A stretch of 64,000 bases of DNA from assembly GCA_963575645.1 (NCBI GenBank), contig OY754475.1, positions 22,234,509 to 22,298,508 on the forward strand, written 5' to 3'. Source of the stretch: Xanthostigma xanthostigma (lineage: Eukaryota > Arthropoda > Insecta > Raphidioptera > Raphidiidae). The position numbers and the translations under genes were made by a program. Within the stretch, counting starts at the first letter, position 1. Every line of letters begins with the position of its first letter. The notes beneath the pieces were generated by a model that saw nothing but the letters and a program-made list of their open reading frames with translations, ran no database searches and had not been told where the DNA came from. Positions 46,801-58,533 of this stretch are shown piece by piece.

Positions 46801-49525
46801 AACGAACCAAATCATTTATCAACTTTTCTAACGCTGTAGATTCTAGACGCTCGACACGAATCAATTTCTGCATTCAATAACTGCGATTACTTACTTGGAA
46901 TTCATCGAAGCAAATGAGCCAAGACTTTTCCATAATAGCTTCGGCGACTGGCGGTATCGGATCGAACGGTTGCGGTTTTGTGTTGGAATAGTCTCTCGCG
47001 ACCGAATTTTTAAGTTCGTGTATTCTTCTGTGGACGTCCAACATGAACGAATGGAAATGAACGCGCTGCTTTCGCTGTACCTACAAAAATTTATAACAGT
47101 CATTTCATTTGTTTTTACAGAATAAAACACTATCGACAACTATAAACTTAGCAATAAGAATAATATATTAAACAATTCGACTGTCTCCAGCAGGTATTTC
47201 AGTTGTTTTGAAGGACAAAAGACTGCAGTCAACACTCCATATTCACGAATCTCTTGAATATTAAAAAATACGTGTTGTGGTTGTTTTTCAATACTCAACG
47301 GGTATATTAATAAGTACATTTTTGCCGACAAGTTAAAATAATAATGAACTATAGCTGCGTATATTCGGAAATTACGGAACAAAGTTTATCGATCGATCAG
47401 ACATTAAAAAAATGGCAAAGTAGAGCGGGCAACTTTACGGAGTTATACGATTAGTGAAAAAAATCAATATCAGACAAAAAAACGTCTTGTTTTAAAAACT
47501 CTATAAAAGTTGGTTTTCCATAAAAATCGCAGCTCACTCCTTACAACGAAAGAAATGATTTTGTTATAGTTTTGTTTCAATGCAAGAATATTTTCGTTTA
47601 GAGTCAACAGTGTCGAGGCCTTTCCGAATAAGTTGTTTCTACTTTCTAAGTCGTTCGGTTAAACGGAAAGAGATTCCGTTAAGACTTCTGTTAAAAACAA
47701 AATGTTACCAAGTGGAAACATTTGCTTAGCAGCAAGTATTTGACTTTAATCAGATATTAAACAAATGAATCGATTGACCTTGATTTTGTTTCCATAATAA
47801 GCCTGTTTACCTTTCAATTGTTTATAACACAGGAATTCTAAGTCCCGTTTGATATTACCGGGTAAAGTTCATCATAATATCCCGTCATCGCGCGTTTTTA
47901 TGTAGAAAAAAATAATTAAATCAGATCAAGGTTCAATTAAAAATAACACAAAATGCAAATCGCATTTCATTTTCCGAAGGCAGACCGAACCATTATATGC
48001 AAATGATCTTGTTTTTGAAAGTTGATGAGGCAAACTTTGCACTGTTTTTTCAGACTTTAAACCTAACAGTGAATTGACAAGTTTATTTATCGATTTGAAT
48101 TGCAAATGAAGGACGTTGGATGAATACCGGTTTATTGGTCAGTGTCCTTTGAGGTTCATGGGAGGCGTGTCTGGAGGCTCGACCCAATATGGGTTTGTCC
48201 ACAGTTGGACCGAAAGTTCAATATTTCGATACGATCATATGATTGCCTTGTTTAATCAACGAAATTGATTTTAATGGATTGTTCTTCTCAGAATACTCGA
48301 CGTTTCTGGAATGTTGTAATGCAAATTACCAAAATTTAAATAATAGGACAAGTTGAAAACTCTTAATTATAATAGAGATATAAGATTAAAGATGCTCTAC
48401 AACTAGTAGATCCATTGAATTCGTCTGGACGAAGGGGTTTTTAATGTTAGTACAGCATCTTTCCGGAAAGATTTTTTTAGCTATCCCGGTGTACAAAAAG
48501 AAGAGTTCTGTGATGTTAGCTTGTAACTAAAGAACCGCTAAACCGATTTGAATGCGGTTATGTAGCGCTCTTCCCGAAAGGAATTAAGTACCGTCAAGTT
48601 GAGTGGAGCTTGAGAGGCACATCCTTGAGTTCTTGGACAAAAAAACGGGTATTTCTGTGCCCCAAAAGGAAAATTGTATATGGATATTTTTATATGTAAT
48701 AGACAATTCACATATTTTTTAGACAATATGCAAGACTTATCAGTGCGCCCACTGGAAGTTTCGGGCTCAAGTTCCGATAGTGATATTTAAAATACAGCTT
48801 TGTTTTAATGGTAACACGACATCCTAGTGTAAAGTGGATTCTTGCAAATATAAAAATATTTATCGTTAACCGTGATTACTCTAAATTAAACAATATGGCA
48901 TTGAGGTGTGTTCAGGCAGTCTTCCTTATCTGCTTATCTAGAGGAGGTGTGTCACGAGTTTGGAAAAACAGAGCGTCTGATGTCACTGAATTGATAAAAC
49001 TGTCACTTTTTAATACCCAAAAGGATTTAGTCGATAAGATTAGAGTGTCAACTTATGTCGAATTAAAAACACTCGGAATACCTAGAGACAGTTATCTTGT
49101 TTGTGATTTATAAATAAAAAAAGAAGACTTACGTTACAGCTTTCGTAAAACAAGTCCATCAGCATGGTCTTTCCACCGCCGACGGCTCCGTAAATGTAGA
49201 GTCCTCGAGGTTGATCCTGAACACTTGACTGACTGAAAAATCGATTGAAAAACGATTTTTCAGGCGGCGTGTATCCTTCGATATTTTCGAACACATCCTG
49301 CAATTCACTCAACACTCGAATTTGATGTTTGTCTTTGGCCAAGTCGCCTTTCAACACTCTTTCATTATATAAATCTTCAGGAGTAAGGTTATGTTTCAAG
49401 TCCACCTGGGCTTGGGTCGAATACTGACACGATTTTAAGATTTGTAATAGTTTTAAATTATTGTTTGCTAAGAGATTTCGCGACGAAAAACAGAAATTTA
49501 TACCCGTCTTGGCCATTTGTGCCAT
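43888..49525 (-). CDS. AFG1L: AFG1-like AAA ATPase (LACE1), 6 exons
   Basis: Exons on the minus strand are 49133-49525, 46895-47080, 45140-45381, 44724-44895, 44081-44347 and 43888-44004. All junctions are GT-AG with matching phase, giving 458 aa (human 481). The mitochondrial inner-membrane or matrix ATPase of this family takes part in protein quality control and turnover of respiratory subunits. Walker A is GAVGGGKT at residues 113-120 and Walker B is LICFDEFQ at 186-193. The family block [13 protein letters not shown] and [12 protein letters not shown] sits just before Walker [15 protein letters not shown] (exon 3) is the sensor region, and exon 5 holds [19 protein letters not shown]. The C-terminus [10 protein letters not shown] is typical of the family. 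The start is the first in-frame ATG, followed by an S/N/K-rich presequence. The second Walker A glycine triplet is slightly unusual but fits GxxxxGKT. Introns 1 and 2 contain repeats and a small open frame. Confidence 0.95.
44520..44661. repeat. Foldback element in AFG1L intron 4
   Basis: CTACCGTTTTCGTCAGATAG and CGCTAGTGGCAAGTA pair with the inverted set ACTTGCCAGTGGCGCTGTCG...GGTAG. The arms are about 40 bp, imperfect. Confidence 0.5.
46535..46784 (+). repeat. Interspersed repeat, copy 2 (AFG1L intron 2)
   Basis: Nearly identical to 15949-16169. It carries an extra segment of about 30 bp (CAGGCGGAACGTGACACTTT and on) that copy 1 lacks. It lies in intron 2 of AFG1L, just upstream of exon 2 in genome coordinates. 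Confidence 0.7.
48808..49113 (+). CDS. Hypothetical 101-codon open frame inside AFG1L intron 1
   Basis: ATG at 48808 to TAA at 49113, opposite in strand to AFG1L. The predicted product has a hydrophobic patch ([11 protein letters not shown]) and a mixed-charge C-terminal half ([20 protein letters not shown]). AATAAAAAAAG follows directly, which could be a polyadenylation signal or a short retrocopy tail. I recognise no family, and chance is possible in this AT-rich intron. Confidence 0.25.
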   Translation: MVTRHPSVKWILANIKIFIVNRDYSKLNNMALRCVQAVFLICLSRGGVSRVWKNRASDVTELIKLSLFNTQKDLVDKIRVSTYVELKTLGIPRDSYLVCDL

Positions 49526-50308
49526 TGTTAATGACGTAAGGAAAGTCCTTGTAACGAAATCGCGGGAACCGATTTCCGTGCTGCGATTCGCGAAAGCAGA
49601 ACGACAACTGGCCCGAGCTGTCACCAGCGTCGTTTTTATATTACGAACGTTTTAAAAAGAGGAAAATACCCAAACGGATGATCTAAAGTTTAAATTTTGT
49701 TGATTACTCTTTAGTCTTTTGCGGTCAAAATGTTATCGACGGAACTCCCATTGATAAAATAACAATTAAACGCGCGAATGTCGAGGGTCAAAATGTTAAT
49801 AGGGCGTTTAATAACATTTCGAAACGATATAACAAAAAAGAGGATACACCCACGATAATATTGCAATCAAACATTATTAAATCATCAAACAAGAACACGC
49901 TATAGTCATGAATAATGCATCGTTGCCAACAATGGCAATTAATTTAAAAATACATCACGAAAATATCAATGCAATTTAATGCACATTAAAAATACCTACC
50001 GAGCAGGCAACCCGTCATACTTCGCTGTTGTACAGTCGAACGGAATATCGGGCGTTTAAACGCAAACAAAATTTGTCATTTTTTTTATACGCTTTATATT
50101 AGTTTGGGTTGTAAATATGTATGTCCGTAACGGAATCTTTGAGCATAATTTTCACCAATTTCCCGAAGTCTGATTAATTTGAAACTTTGCATACGTATCA
50201 AGGACCGATGACAATGCAATAATTTGATAACAGTTTCCCATTATCCTTATTAGGACCCCCAGGATTAATAAATTCTTTTATAGATCCTCAAACTAAAAAG
50301 TGAAAAAT

Positions 50309-50527
50309 AAAATATAGTTTAAAAAAAACTAAAAAACACGCTTTATATCGGACTAAAAAGTAAAAAATAATTGTTTTAAAATAAGCTTAAAAAGCGTGGG
50401 GCGCTTTGTTCCACATTTTCGTACATCGAGCGCCCAACGCTTTTTAAGCTTATTTTAAAACAATTATTTTTTACTTTTTAGTCCGATATAAAGCGTGTTT
50501 TTTAGTTTTTTTTAAACTATATTTTAT
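50309..50527. repeat. Near-perfect inverted repeat, arms about 96 bp
   Basis: The left arm runs from TAAAATATAGTTT through ATAAGCTTAAAAAGCGT to GGGGCGC. The right arm is its complement. A loop of about 25 nt lies near 50405-50429. Only one or two mismatches are visible. It sits upstream of AFG1L, between that gene and the small open frame at 50796. Confidence 0.8.
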
Positions 50528-50795
50528 TAAAGTTTGTTACGTCAGTTTAGCTGTGTTATTTATGATTATTTTGACAAATTCTAAGTTACTTAACAAACCA
50601 CGTGAATACTTTAATTTGTTTTGTTATTGATTTTGTGTCATCAGATCATTGAAAATCACTGACCTATGACAAAGTGGATTGCGTCACAGTAATTTAAGTT
50701 AGCTTATGACGCGTTGTTTGTTTTGGATCGTCGTTTGTCGCCAAATGCGTGTGTGCAAACAGATCGCATTTAGTAAACAAATTAAATTACTTTGA

Positions 50796-51053
50796 ATGTT
50801 ATGCATCGCCGTTTTGTTTTTAGCGACTAAAAAAAAAGAACGTCTCCGTAAACAACTGCCTCGATTCATACGCGAAAGTTACGAAGTGGGCGGAGTACCG
50901 GAACAGGAAAAGAGTGGAGATTTCGGGATGGAAGTCAAGGCAGAGCGTTGTAACACTCGCAGTATAAATAAAAGAAACGATATAAATATTACAAAATACT
51001 TTTTTAAACAAATTCTATACATTTCAGTGTTTAAAAACTTACATAATAACTAG
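50796..51053 (+). CDS. Hypothetical small protein or terminal exon
   Basis: An ATG at 50796 opens 85 codons to TAG. The middle part (KKKERLRKQLPRFIRESYEV and GGVPEQEKSGDFGMEVKAE) uses GC-rich codons like nearby host exons, while the last 25 codons are AT-rich. A possible splice acceptor (TTTTGTTTTTAG) lies at 50811-50822, so the exon may begin there instead. It lies between the 5' end of AFG1L and the 3' end of GTF2E1. I do not recognise the product. Confidence 0.35.
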   Translation: MLCIAVLFLATKKKERLRKQLPRFIRESYEVGGVPEQEKSGDFGMEVKAERCNTRSINKRNDINITKYFFKQILYISVFKNLHNN

Positions 51054-51116
51054 ATCTTAACTATAATAATTGTTTTTTTAAATAAAATTAATTTTTAACA
51101 GTCTATTTCTTTACAG

Positions 51117-52730
51117 CTAATCGAACATCGGCGAGTAATATTCTTGATAAACCTGTATGTACACTTCTTTTTCGCTCGGTGTCATTTCAGCTATTAAATC
51201 GTTATCGACTTCGGTGATCGGTACCGTTCTATTACCGACAGTTACCGTCGGAGTGTTATCGTCTTCGTCCGAGTCCATAACGTCGATTTCTTCCATCGAA
51301 TTGTCGACGGCCTTCGCCGCATTATTAATTTCGTTCATGTCGTCCGAACTCGTGTCCGAATCTTCTGCCACCGTACGGAGCGCGTTCGCTACTGCGTTGG
51401 TACCCTTCTTTTCGTGCGCCAACAGTACGCTCATTATATCGTCCGATTTGTTCGAACTGTTCGTACCGGCGGCAGCGTTCGAACCCGACGCAGCCTGCGC
51501 CACCGATTCCAGCATGGCGTCGGTCGATTGTGACGAAATAGCGTCCGGAGTCGCGTGCTGACTCATTACCGTCGATTCGAGCATCCAAATCGGCCTCTCT
51601 TTTCGAACGGCGTCGTTGTTCTGACTCAAATCGTCTCCTATCGTTATGTCGACTTTAGTCTCTTCCACGGTGAAGCCGTGCGATCTGGTCGCTTCGCCGG
51701 ACCACTGTTCTCCCGATGGTTTCAATCCTAACTGTTGTTTCTTCGAATCGAATCTGGAAAAAACACAAATAATTGTATAAATTCTCGTAAATCACAGACC
51801 TCACAATTATAGTAAATAAATTTAAATGACTTACGTTCCGCGAATTGTACTGATATCGACCGGTTCGGGCTCCAGCACTTCAGGCGCAAGTTTAATACCT
51901 TCCACTTCTTTAAGCAAAACGTATAAAGGCTCTAATTGTTCGTTGAATTTCGCCAGAAGCAGCCGAGAATCTTTTTTCGGCATCGCCGACTGATCTTCCT
52001 CTAACTTTTCTCGGCAGTACGTACAATGAAATTCGCCGGTCGTAAAGTCGAATATCTGATCTGCCTAAAATAAAAATCGATCAGTAACCGCGCTTCTGTA
52101 AGGACACATCTGATTGGTCAATCAACGGTGCCTTCAGCAGTAATCAAAAGACTTAATATTAACGAAGTACGCCTTTGTCTAATAATGATTCAAATATATT
52201 ATATTTTATAAACGGCTAACCTCCAAATCGGTAAACGTCTTGGCACAGCCGGGGCACTTAAAACTAGCTCTGCTGGTCGCGTATCGTTCTTCAGTCTCCA
52301 TGCGTTTACGCATTAAGTCTAATTTGTATTTGACTACGTTCACAAAAGTTTTATAGTTAATAAAATAATAATTGACTTTCTGTGCTTTGCCATCGATGCC
52401 CGTCTCCATTTTTAAACGGACCTGTAAGAACTTATCGTTCTTTAACAAGGATATTCTGGAGCGTAACATTTTTCTATCGAACTTGAGTAATTCGCACAGA
52501 TCGTCTTCTTTCATACCTGAAAAAACAAACGAAAACACTAGAAGTCGGCTGTTTTGGATCTCATCTGTTTTGTTTTATGACAAACACTGTAAAAAGTATT
52601 ACTTACATGGATTTCTCACTAACATGTCAACAATAAGTGCATCTTCGATTGTATAAAAACCGCGTACAACTAATCTTGCTAATTGTTTTAAACTACTTGG
52701 TACTTCGGTAACAAGTCGATCGTCACTCAT
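51117..52730 (-). CDS. GTF2E1: Transcription factor IIE subunit alpha, 4 exons
   Basis: Exons on the minus strand are 52607-52730, 52221-52516, 51835-52064 and 51117-51753. Phases agree, giving 428 aa (human 439). TFIIE-alpha joins the RNA polymerase II pre-initiation complex and recruits and regulates TFIIH. The N-terminal winged helix begins with [15 protein letters not shown], and the block [18 protein letters not shown] follows. A zinc ribbon has CPGC at residues 129-132 and CTYC at 154-157. The last exon encodes the long S/D/E/N-rich linker and the acidic tract VMDSDEDDN, followed by a conserved C-terminal box ending [16 protein letters not shown]. Its 5' end faces RABL3. Confidence 0.95.
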
Positions 52731-53291
52731 TTTTTCACTTTGCGGTTTAGTTTTGGCGTTTTAAAAATTACAACCGTTATTTACAGGTTAGGCGTGACAT
52801 AAAATTCAACATTTTCGTACAGAAAACACACAGACGGAGTGCATTTTTAATTTAAAAATTGTTTCGCGTTTTAAAAAACTTAACTCTGCTGTAAATTTTT
52901 AATATCTGTGCAGAAAATCACTTCAGATAAATAATAATGCTAACTGCAACAGATCTGTATTTATAAAGGTTATGTCAAAAATAACACCCTAGGAGGTAAA
53001 ATCCAGAGATACAAAAAAAATCATAAAATGTTATAATTTAAATATTAATATATAAATTACCTAATCACATGCTAAATTAATTAAAATTCACGTTACTTTC
53101 ATCGGTAAATAAAATAAAATAGCTACCGGAACACTAAAAATTAAAATAATAATAATAAAAAAATCGTTTTAAACTTGTATCATGTAACCAAACTATAAAA
53201 TTGTCAAATACGTGTCAGAATCGAACTGTCAAAAAAGTGTCAATTTCTCAAAATGCTAAATATTAGATACGATTAATCAACAAGTTTCGTT
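52731..53291. promoter_or_regulatory. Divergent intergenic region between GTF2E1 and RABL3
   Basis: The two start codons are 561 bp apart and face away from each other. The stretch is AT-rich and includes a run of TAATAATAATAAAA. I see no TATA box in a sensible position and no other open frame. Both promoters must lie here. Confidence 0.45.
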
Positions 53292-54443
53292 ATGGCAGCG
53301 ATCGATAAAGTTAGAATAATCGTCGCCGGCGACTCTGGTAAGTTATAAAAAAAAAAAAATTAAAATATCTCAAACGAAAAATTCAATTTTATCGATCGAC
53401 AGGCGTAGGAAAGACTTCTTTAGTCCATCTGGCATGTCACAACGAAGTAATGAAATCGCCGAGCTGGACCATCGGTTGTTCGGTCGAAGTTAAACTGCAC
53501 GAATACAAAGAGGGCACGCCGAGTCAGAAGACATACTTCCTCGAGCTGTGGGACTTGGGCGGGAGCAGCGCTCACCGAAATGTCAGGTCCGTGTTTTACA
53601 ATCCGACGCACGGTATAATACTCGTCCACGACTTGACGAATAGGAAATCCGAGTACAACTTACAAAAATGGCTATCGGAAATACTCAACATAGACAATAG
53701 TCGAACCGGCAAAGGGTTCATTCAACAACCGTCAGAAGACATCGATCCTGAAAACTTTCTTGGATCGACACAGGTAAGATTTATTACGAATACGATTACG
53801 AACTCGCTGTGGCGGAATGTTTTGATACTAGAACGGAAAATATTTATTGGCAAACAATGACGTCAGCAGGAAACATTTATATGTCCTGCTAGAGCGTGCG
53901 TGTATTGTTTCTACAGATGCTCGACTGTTTGTAGAATTGTAGTACGCGTTTTGTCGCTAGTGGCGTGCGTGTTAGTTTGTGTATCGCAAAGTAAATTTTG
54001 AACTGTTAAAAATAACGATACTGTTTCTTTTTAATTAATTTGTTTGATTTTCAGATCCCAATATTGGTCGTAGGTACAAAACAAGATTTAATAACTGACG
54101 AAAAATTAAAAAATCAGAGACGAAGAAGCGTTATCTCCGAACAATGCAGGTGCGACGAAGTTTACGTAGATTGTAAGGACGCGAGATCATTAGCGGCGGG
54201 AAGTTCGAATGCAGTCGTATTGAGTAGGTTTTTCGATAAGGTCGGTCGATTGTTTTTTTCTTTTATCGCGAAATCGATACGCACAAATATACGCTGAAAT
54301 TATACGTTTTTTTCCAGGTAATAGAAAGAAGATATTATAGCCGAAATACTAGCCCATTTACCGATAAAAGAAAGTACATTCCAGGCTCGACGACGCTTTC
54401 CAACACCAACTTATTATCACCGAAATTTTATCACATGGATTGA
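53292..54443 (+). CDS. RABL3: Rab-like small GTPase RABL3, 4 exons
   Basis: Exons are 53292-53337, 53403-53773, 54055-54240 and 54318-54443. Phases agree, giving 242 aa (human 236). The P-loop is GDSGVGKT (residues 13-20), the G3 box is WDLGG (65-69) in place of the usual WDTAGQ, and the guanine-specificity box is TKQD (147-150). FYNPTHGIILVHDLTNRKS and NLQKWLSEILN are typical of RABL3. The C-terminus ends without prenylation cysteines, as in other RABL3 proteins. The family is linked to RAS prenylation control and lymphoid development in vertebrates. A polyadenylation signal AATAAA lies near 54493. Confidence 0.95.
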
Positions 54444-55241
54444 AATATAAAGCTGTGTATCACCAATTTTTTTTTTATATATATTATACTGCAATAAAAT
54501 GAGACTGAAAAAACTAGTCGTTTGTTTGTTTGTGAGTTGGTGTTTTGTTTTCACGCTGCTTTTTTTATTATACAAAAAAAAATGCACATCGGCTACACGC
54601 TGTTTTGTTTTTAAGTATTACACAATGACATCAAAGTAAAGCATAGTCACAATTAATTATAATTGTGATTGGCATAAATATTTTAATGAATAGCAATATG
54701 CAGTCTTTTTTTAAATCCTCGATTATATGTTTCGATTATTTGAACTAGGATCGGTTCACAGTGGATCGTATAAACAAGTTACGCTGTAATAATAATCCTT
54801 ACCCAAGTAAAAAGGCAAGTTTTTGCGACTTCATATTTAGCGTCATAAGTTTCTGAGACTTTCTGTTTGGCCATAGGTTGACTTGCGACAAGTCTACTCA
54901 AAAAAGCTCGACCGAGGGGAAGAACATAATTGTGTCAGCGCAAAAAGGGGGGTCAATTACGCGGTCAGTTGTGAATTGCGATTATTCAAAGTTTACATCA
55001 AAAATTTATCCGCATCGTTGGCAAAAAGCTATACGTAAAACCCGTCGTTCTATTTGTTTCTGAAAATCCGAAAGTATCCAGTATAAACAGAGGAGCACCG
55101 AACCGATTTAAATAGCTTTAGTTACTAAGATCGGTAGAACTAAGTGGGAAGGGCAGCTCCGGTTAAAAAACGCACATTTCGGACGATAGTTTAGAAAACA
55201 ATAAACCAGCCACCAAATACAAAAAAAAATTCGTCACTTAC

Positions 55242-55323
55242 CATTTGTTTCTTCGCTCGTTGAATGGTCCGGAAGCGGTTTGAATCACGAACGTTTCGAA
55301 TCTGGCAGTTACACAAACGCTAT
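55242..55323 (-). CDS. Possible orphan exon
   Basis: On the minus strand AATTTAACAG precedes, and GTAAGT follows, an 82-nt segment. It is open in one frame (SVCVTARFETFVIQTASGPF and on to NERRNK) and is much richer in G+C than its surroundings. It ends in ATG immediately before the donor, so it could instead be a 5' exon carrying only the start codon. No partner exon was found nearby. Confidence 0.25.
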
Positions 55324-56125
55324 CTGTTAAATTAAGATTGTTTGAAATTAGCAAATGTCCAAAAAGCACGCACAATATTTTTTTTCGTCGATAAAATAAA
55401 ACATTTAAGAAAGTTCATTAAAACCCGTTTTACAAACTGTACGCAATTTAATCAAATAAAATTTAGGGAAGTTGAAATAATTATTTAAAGCACCGTAGTT
55501 CAAAAACAAACATCTACCTCTATATTTGAAAAACCACGTAACAAATATATTATTATATCCATGACACGTTTCAAACCTTTCAATTAATCTAGTTTGGAAA
55601 AAATGCTTAACATCTGAAACTATCACAAATAAAAAAAATGCTAATTTCTCGACACAAAACACTCGTCATATTATAACACTGCTAAAATTACATTTTTGTA
55701 CGATAATTGATCAACTCAAACCGTTACAGAAGTTTAAACTTTTATTTAACATTATTAACCGCCTGCACCGCAGTCCAAACACATGTCAGTCTATTTCATT
55801 TTAATTTAATTAGTATATTTAAAACGCAAATATTCACTATATTCCGAAACACGCGTCCCAAAATTCTACTTGTCTAAGCGACATGATGCCGTAACAGTAT
55901 CAACCTTGTTCAAAAGACATTATGTAACATAGGACGCCAGAACGCAGAAAACTGGCGAAATACAGCGGGCTGTAGACGTTCAACAATTGAAGCTATTAGC
56001 GTCTGTGTAAGAAATTAAAGTTTTTGTTTGTTTACACTTTTTACTTCATGCCACCCCACAAGGGTATGGCCGACGGGGTTTTAGCCTTGGGGCACGGCCG
56101 AACTCCCACAGAAAAAAAATATATA

Positions 56126-56360
56126 TCCGTACTAATATTATAAAAAGGCAAAGTTTGGATGTAAGAGGTGATCTACAAAACTACTCATCCGATTCCAAAA
56201 ATTTCAACACCAATATTTAGAATGGACCTTCAGGATGGACACAGGCTATTATCGCGATAAAATAAAAGCGCTTTTCGTGAAGACCTATTTTGCAACGTGA
56301 GTCGATGAAACAACGGCGGTAATCAACAAATTCGGGCGAAGCCCCGGACTGGGTCGATAG
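56126..56360 (+). mobile_element. Helitron-like non-autonomous element
   Basis: It begins TCCGTACTAATATTATAAAA after an A and ends ACTGGGTCGATAG before a T. All family blocks are present. It lies in the gene-poor stretch after RABL3. Confidence 0.65.
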
Positions 56361-57427
56361 TTAATAATAAAAACATCTACAAATCAGTAATGCATAACTT
56401 AAGGTGGTTACACGTGGTCCGGCAAGTTTTGGACAGAACAGACCGTGTGTAGCCAGCTTTCGTTTGAACAAGATTTGTTTGGAATAGTCGCAATGAAACA
56501 ACATAATTGCATCAGTAATTAATTATTCAAATGAAACATTTTATTATCCAAATACATTATCTCGACTTTGTTGAAAATATTCAATTTATTAATTAGTTGA
56601 AATGGGCTGGTAGGATGTGGGGGGTCATGATATTGAACCTATTCACAAACGCATGCAATTGCCTTCATATTAATTTTCTCAAAACACTTTGTTCTGAATT
56701 AAATAATTTAGAGTTTAAAAGAAGACGCAATTCTGTAAGCAATTGATATTTATTTTTATGAAATAGTTGAACATTCAACGTTGGGTAAAGGAGAAACAAA
56801 AAAACAACATGGACGAAATAATAGGGTACATTCAATTGTTTCAAACAAAAATCAGACGTGTGTCACGAAACTAGACAACTGAATAACGGAAAAGAAAAGA
56901 CAGCGTGGACGAAACAGAACAGGAACAATGACTACAAACAGCCTGTATTCCTAAACAATTGTTTTTTATTAGAAACACATATACATCAACTATAAAATGT
57001 ATAAATAAATAAATTGTAAAGGGCAAGAAGAACTTTATAAAAGTTTTAATATCATAATGACTGCGTTTTAATATCATCAGGCATAAACAAAAGACTTGTG
57101 TTTAGTTCAGAAATAATGGAACAACGCTTTTGTTCTGAAGAAGAAAAACAACTATAATAAATATAAAAAAACAAACGGCAGTGTATTATTTTTACACTAC
57201 TGTACTGTGCAGTGACACTATTATTATTACGTAATACTAGGATACTGTATTTTGTAACAGTTTTATATATTATTCGTGTAGTAGATCCTGCTTTATTTGG
57301 AATATAATTGTATCGATAAGTCCATTATTATATTTATATACAATTTGAAATTGTCAATTTAAAAATAACGTCACTCTTCGAAGCTATTCTTTGTCGCCGC
57401 TAGCGAAGCCACTTCGGTGAGATATGC

Positions 57428-57562
57428 TAGCTATGCAAATCATTAATGCATTACAGAAAATCGTTCCACATACAATGCAATACAGACGGTGCGCCGAAAG
57501 GAGATTCGGATGCATTTTATGTGGAACAATTTTCTACAATGTATTAATGATTTCCATAGCTA
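57428..57562. repeat. Foldback element just before the orphan exon
   Basis: TAGCTATGCAAATCATTAAT...TCGTTCCACATACAATGCA pairs with TGCATTTTATGTGGAACA...ATTAATGATTTCCATAGCTA. The arms are about 55 bp with a few mismatches. Confidence 0.6.
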
Positions 57563-57612
57563 CCGTATCAACAACTAGAGAACCTCTTAACCAATTTACA
57601 TAATTATTTCAG

Positions 57613-57744
57613 CGGCAAATCGTCCATATTTTGAGGAATAACACAGTTACTACACAAGGAGGAGGAGAAGGGAGCGAAAATATAGATTTGCATCCGGATA
57701 AATACTTTGCTGGTTCCGTTGGCGACAAAAAGAAAGCTGCTTAA
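57613..57744 (+). CDS. Last coding exon of an unidentified gene
   Basis: A good 3' splice site (TTATTTCAG) ends at 57612. It is followed by 43 open codons and TAA, then a 3' UTR with AATAAA near 57927. The peptide begins RQIVHILRNNTVTTQGGGEG, goes on through HPDKYFAGSVG, and ends GDKKKAA. Composition and codon use match the host exons rather than the flanking AT-rich DNA. I do not recognise the family. I could not find the preceding exon between RABL3 (ends 54443) and this point, so it may lie behind a long intron or be very short. A foldback element sits just upstream at 57428-57562. Confidence 0.5.
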   Translation, partial: RQIVHILRNNTVTTQGGGEGSENIDLHPDKYFAGSVGDKKKAA

Positions 57745-58533
57745 TTTAAATTAGCCAATCAGTGACGATTATTTCAGATTATACTAGGTTAGTATAAAAA
57801 TATGAATCGCTCAAAGGCGAGCCAAATCATTGAAACTTATTATCTTTAATAATTTTTTTGAGAAGTTACGTGATTTTTTTTAAAAGTCATTTCTGAACTG
57901 TTAAATATTTGGAATATATTATTATTAAATAAATAAAGGAACTATATAAATTAATATATTTTGTCTTGTTCTTATTAATACTGACTCAATAACCGATTTA
58001 AATAAAATATTAAATTAAACGTTTGTCGACACAAAACTAGCCGAAGTTTAAAAAAGGTTTCGAAACATCGACCGTTCTCTTGACATATTTAATTGTTTCG
58101 AATGCTGTTATATGGAAAAGAATTTTTTTCGGGCGCATTGCGTATATCAATGTCGGCGCTATAATAAATCCACGCCTCGAAGTTATCTTTCCACCGATTT
58201 CGATTTATAAAGCAGCGAAATAAACATTTCGATTTAAATTTTATTGAACGAAAACAAATACCAACAAAAATAAATAAGCGAAGGACGCAAAATAAAACAA
58301 AACACGCACGCGTATCTCGTGATGGTTACAAATTCTGAACGGTTCATCGTTCTAGTCATCTCTTATTACAAGACATTCTTACAACGGAGCGTCGGGATCA
58401 ATACCGAACATCTGGCAACTGCGGCTACAGCACTGGGATCGGTCGGAAGAGAAAAAAAAATAGGATATCACAATTTATAGCGCTATGATTACTGAGAAGG
58501 GATAGTCGGGGCGTTTTACACGTTTCTTATATG

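Noticed and set aside
46891-47139. 82-codon minus-strand frame
   Set aside because: Out-of-frame shadow of AFG1L exon 2.
51157-51561. 134-codon plus-strand frame rich in S, V and T
   Set aside because: Exact antisense of the acidic S/D/E region of GTF2E1 exon 4.
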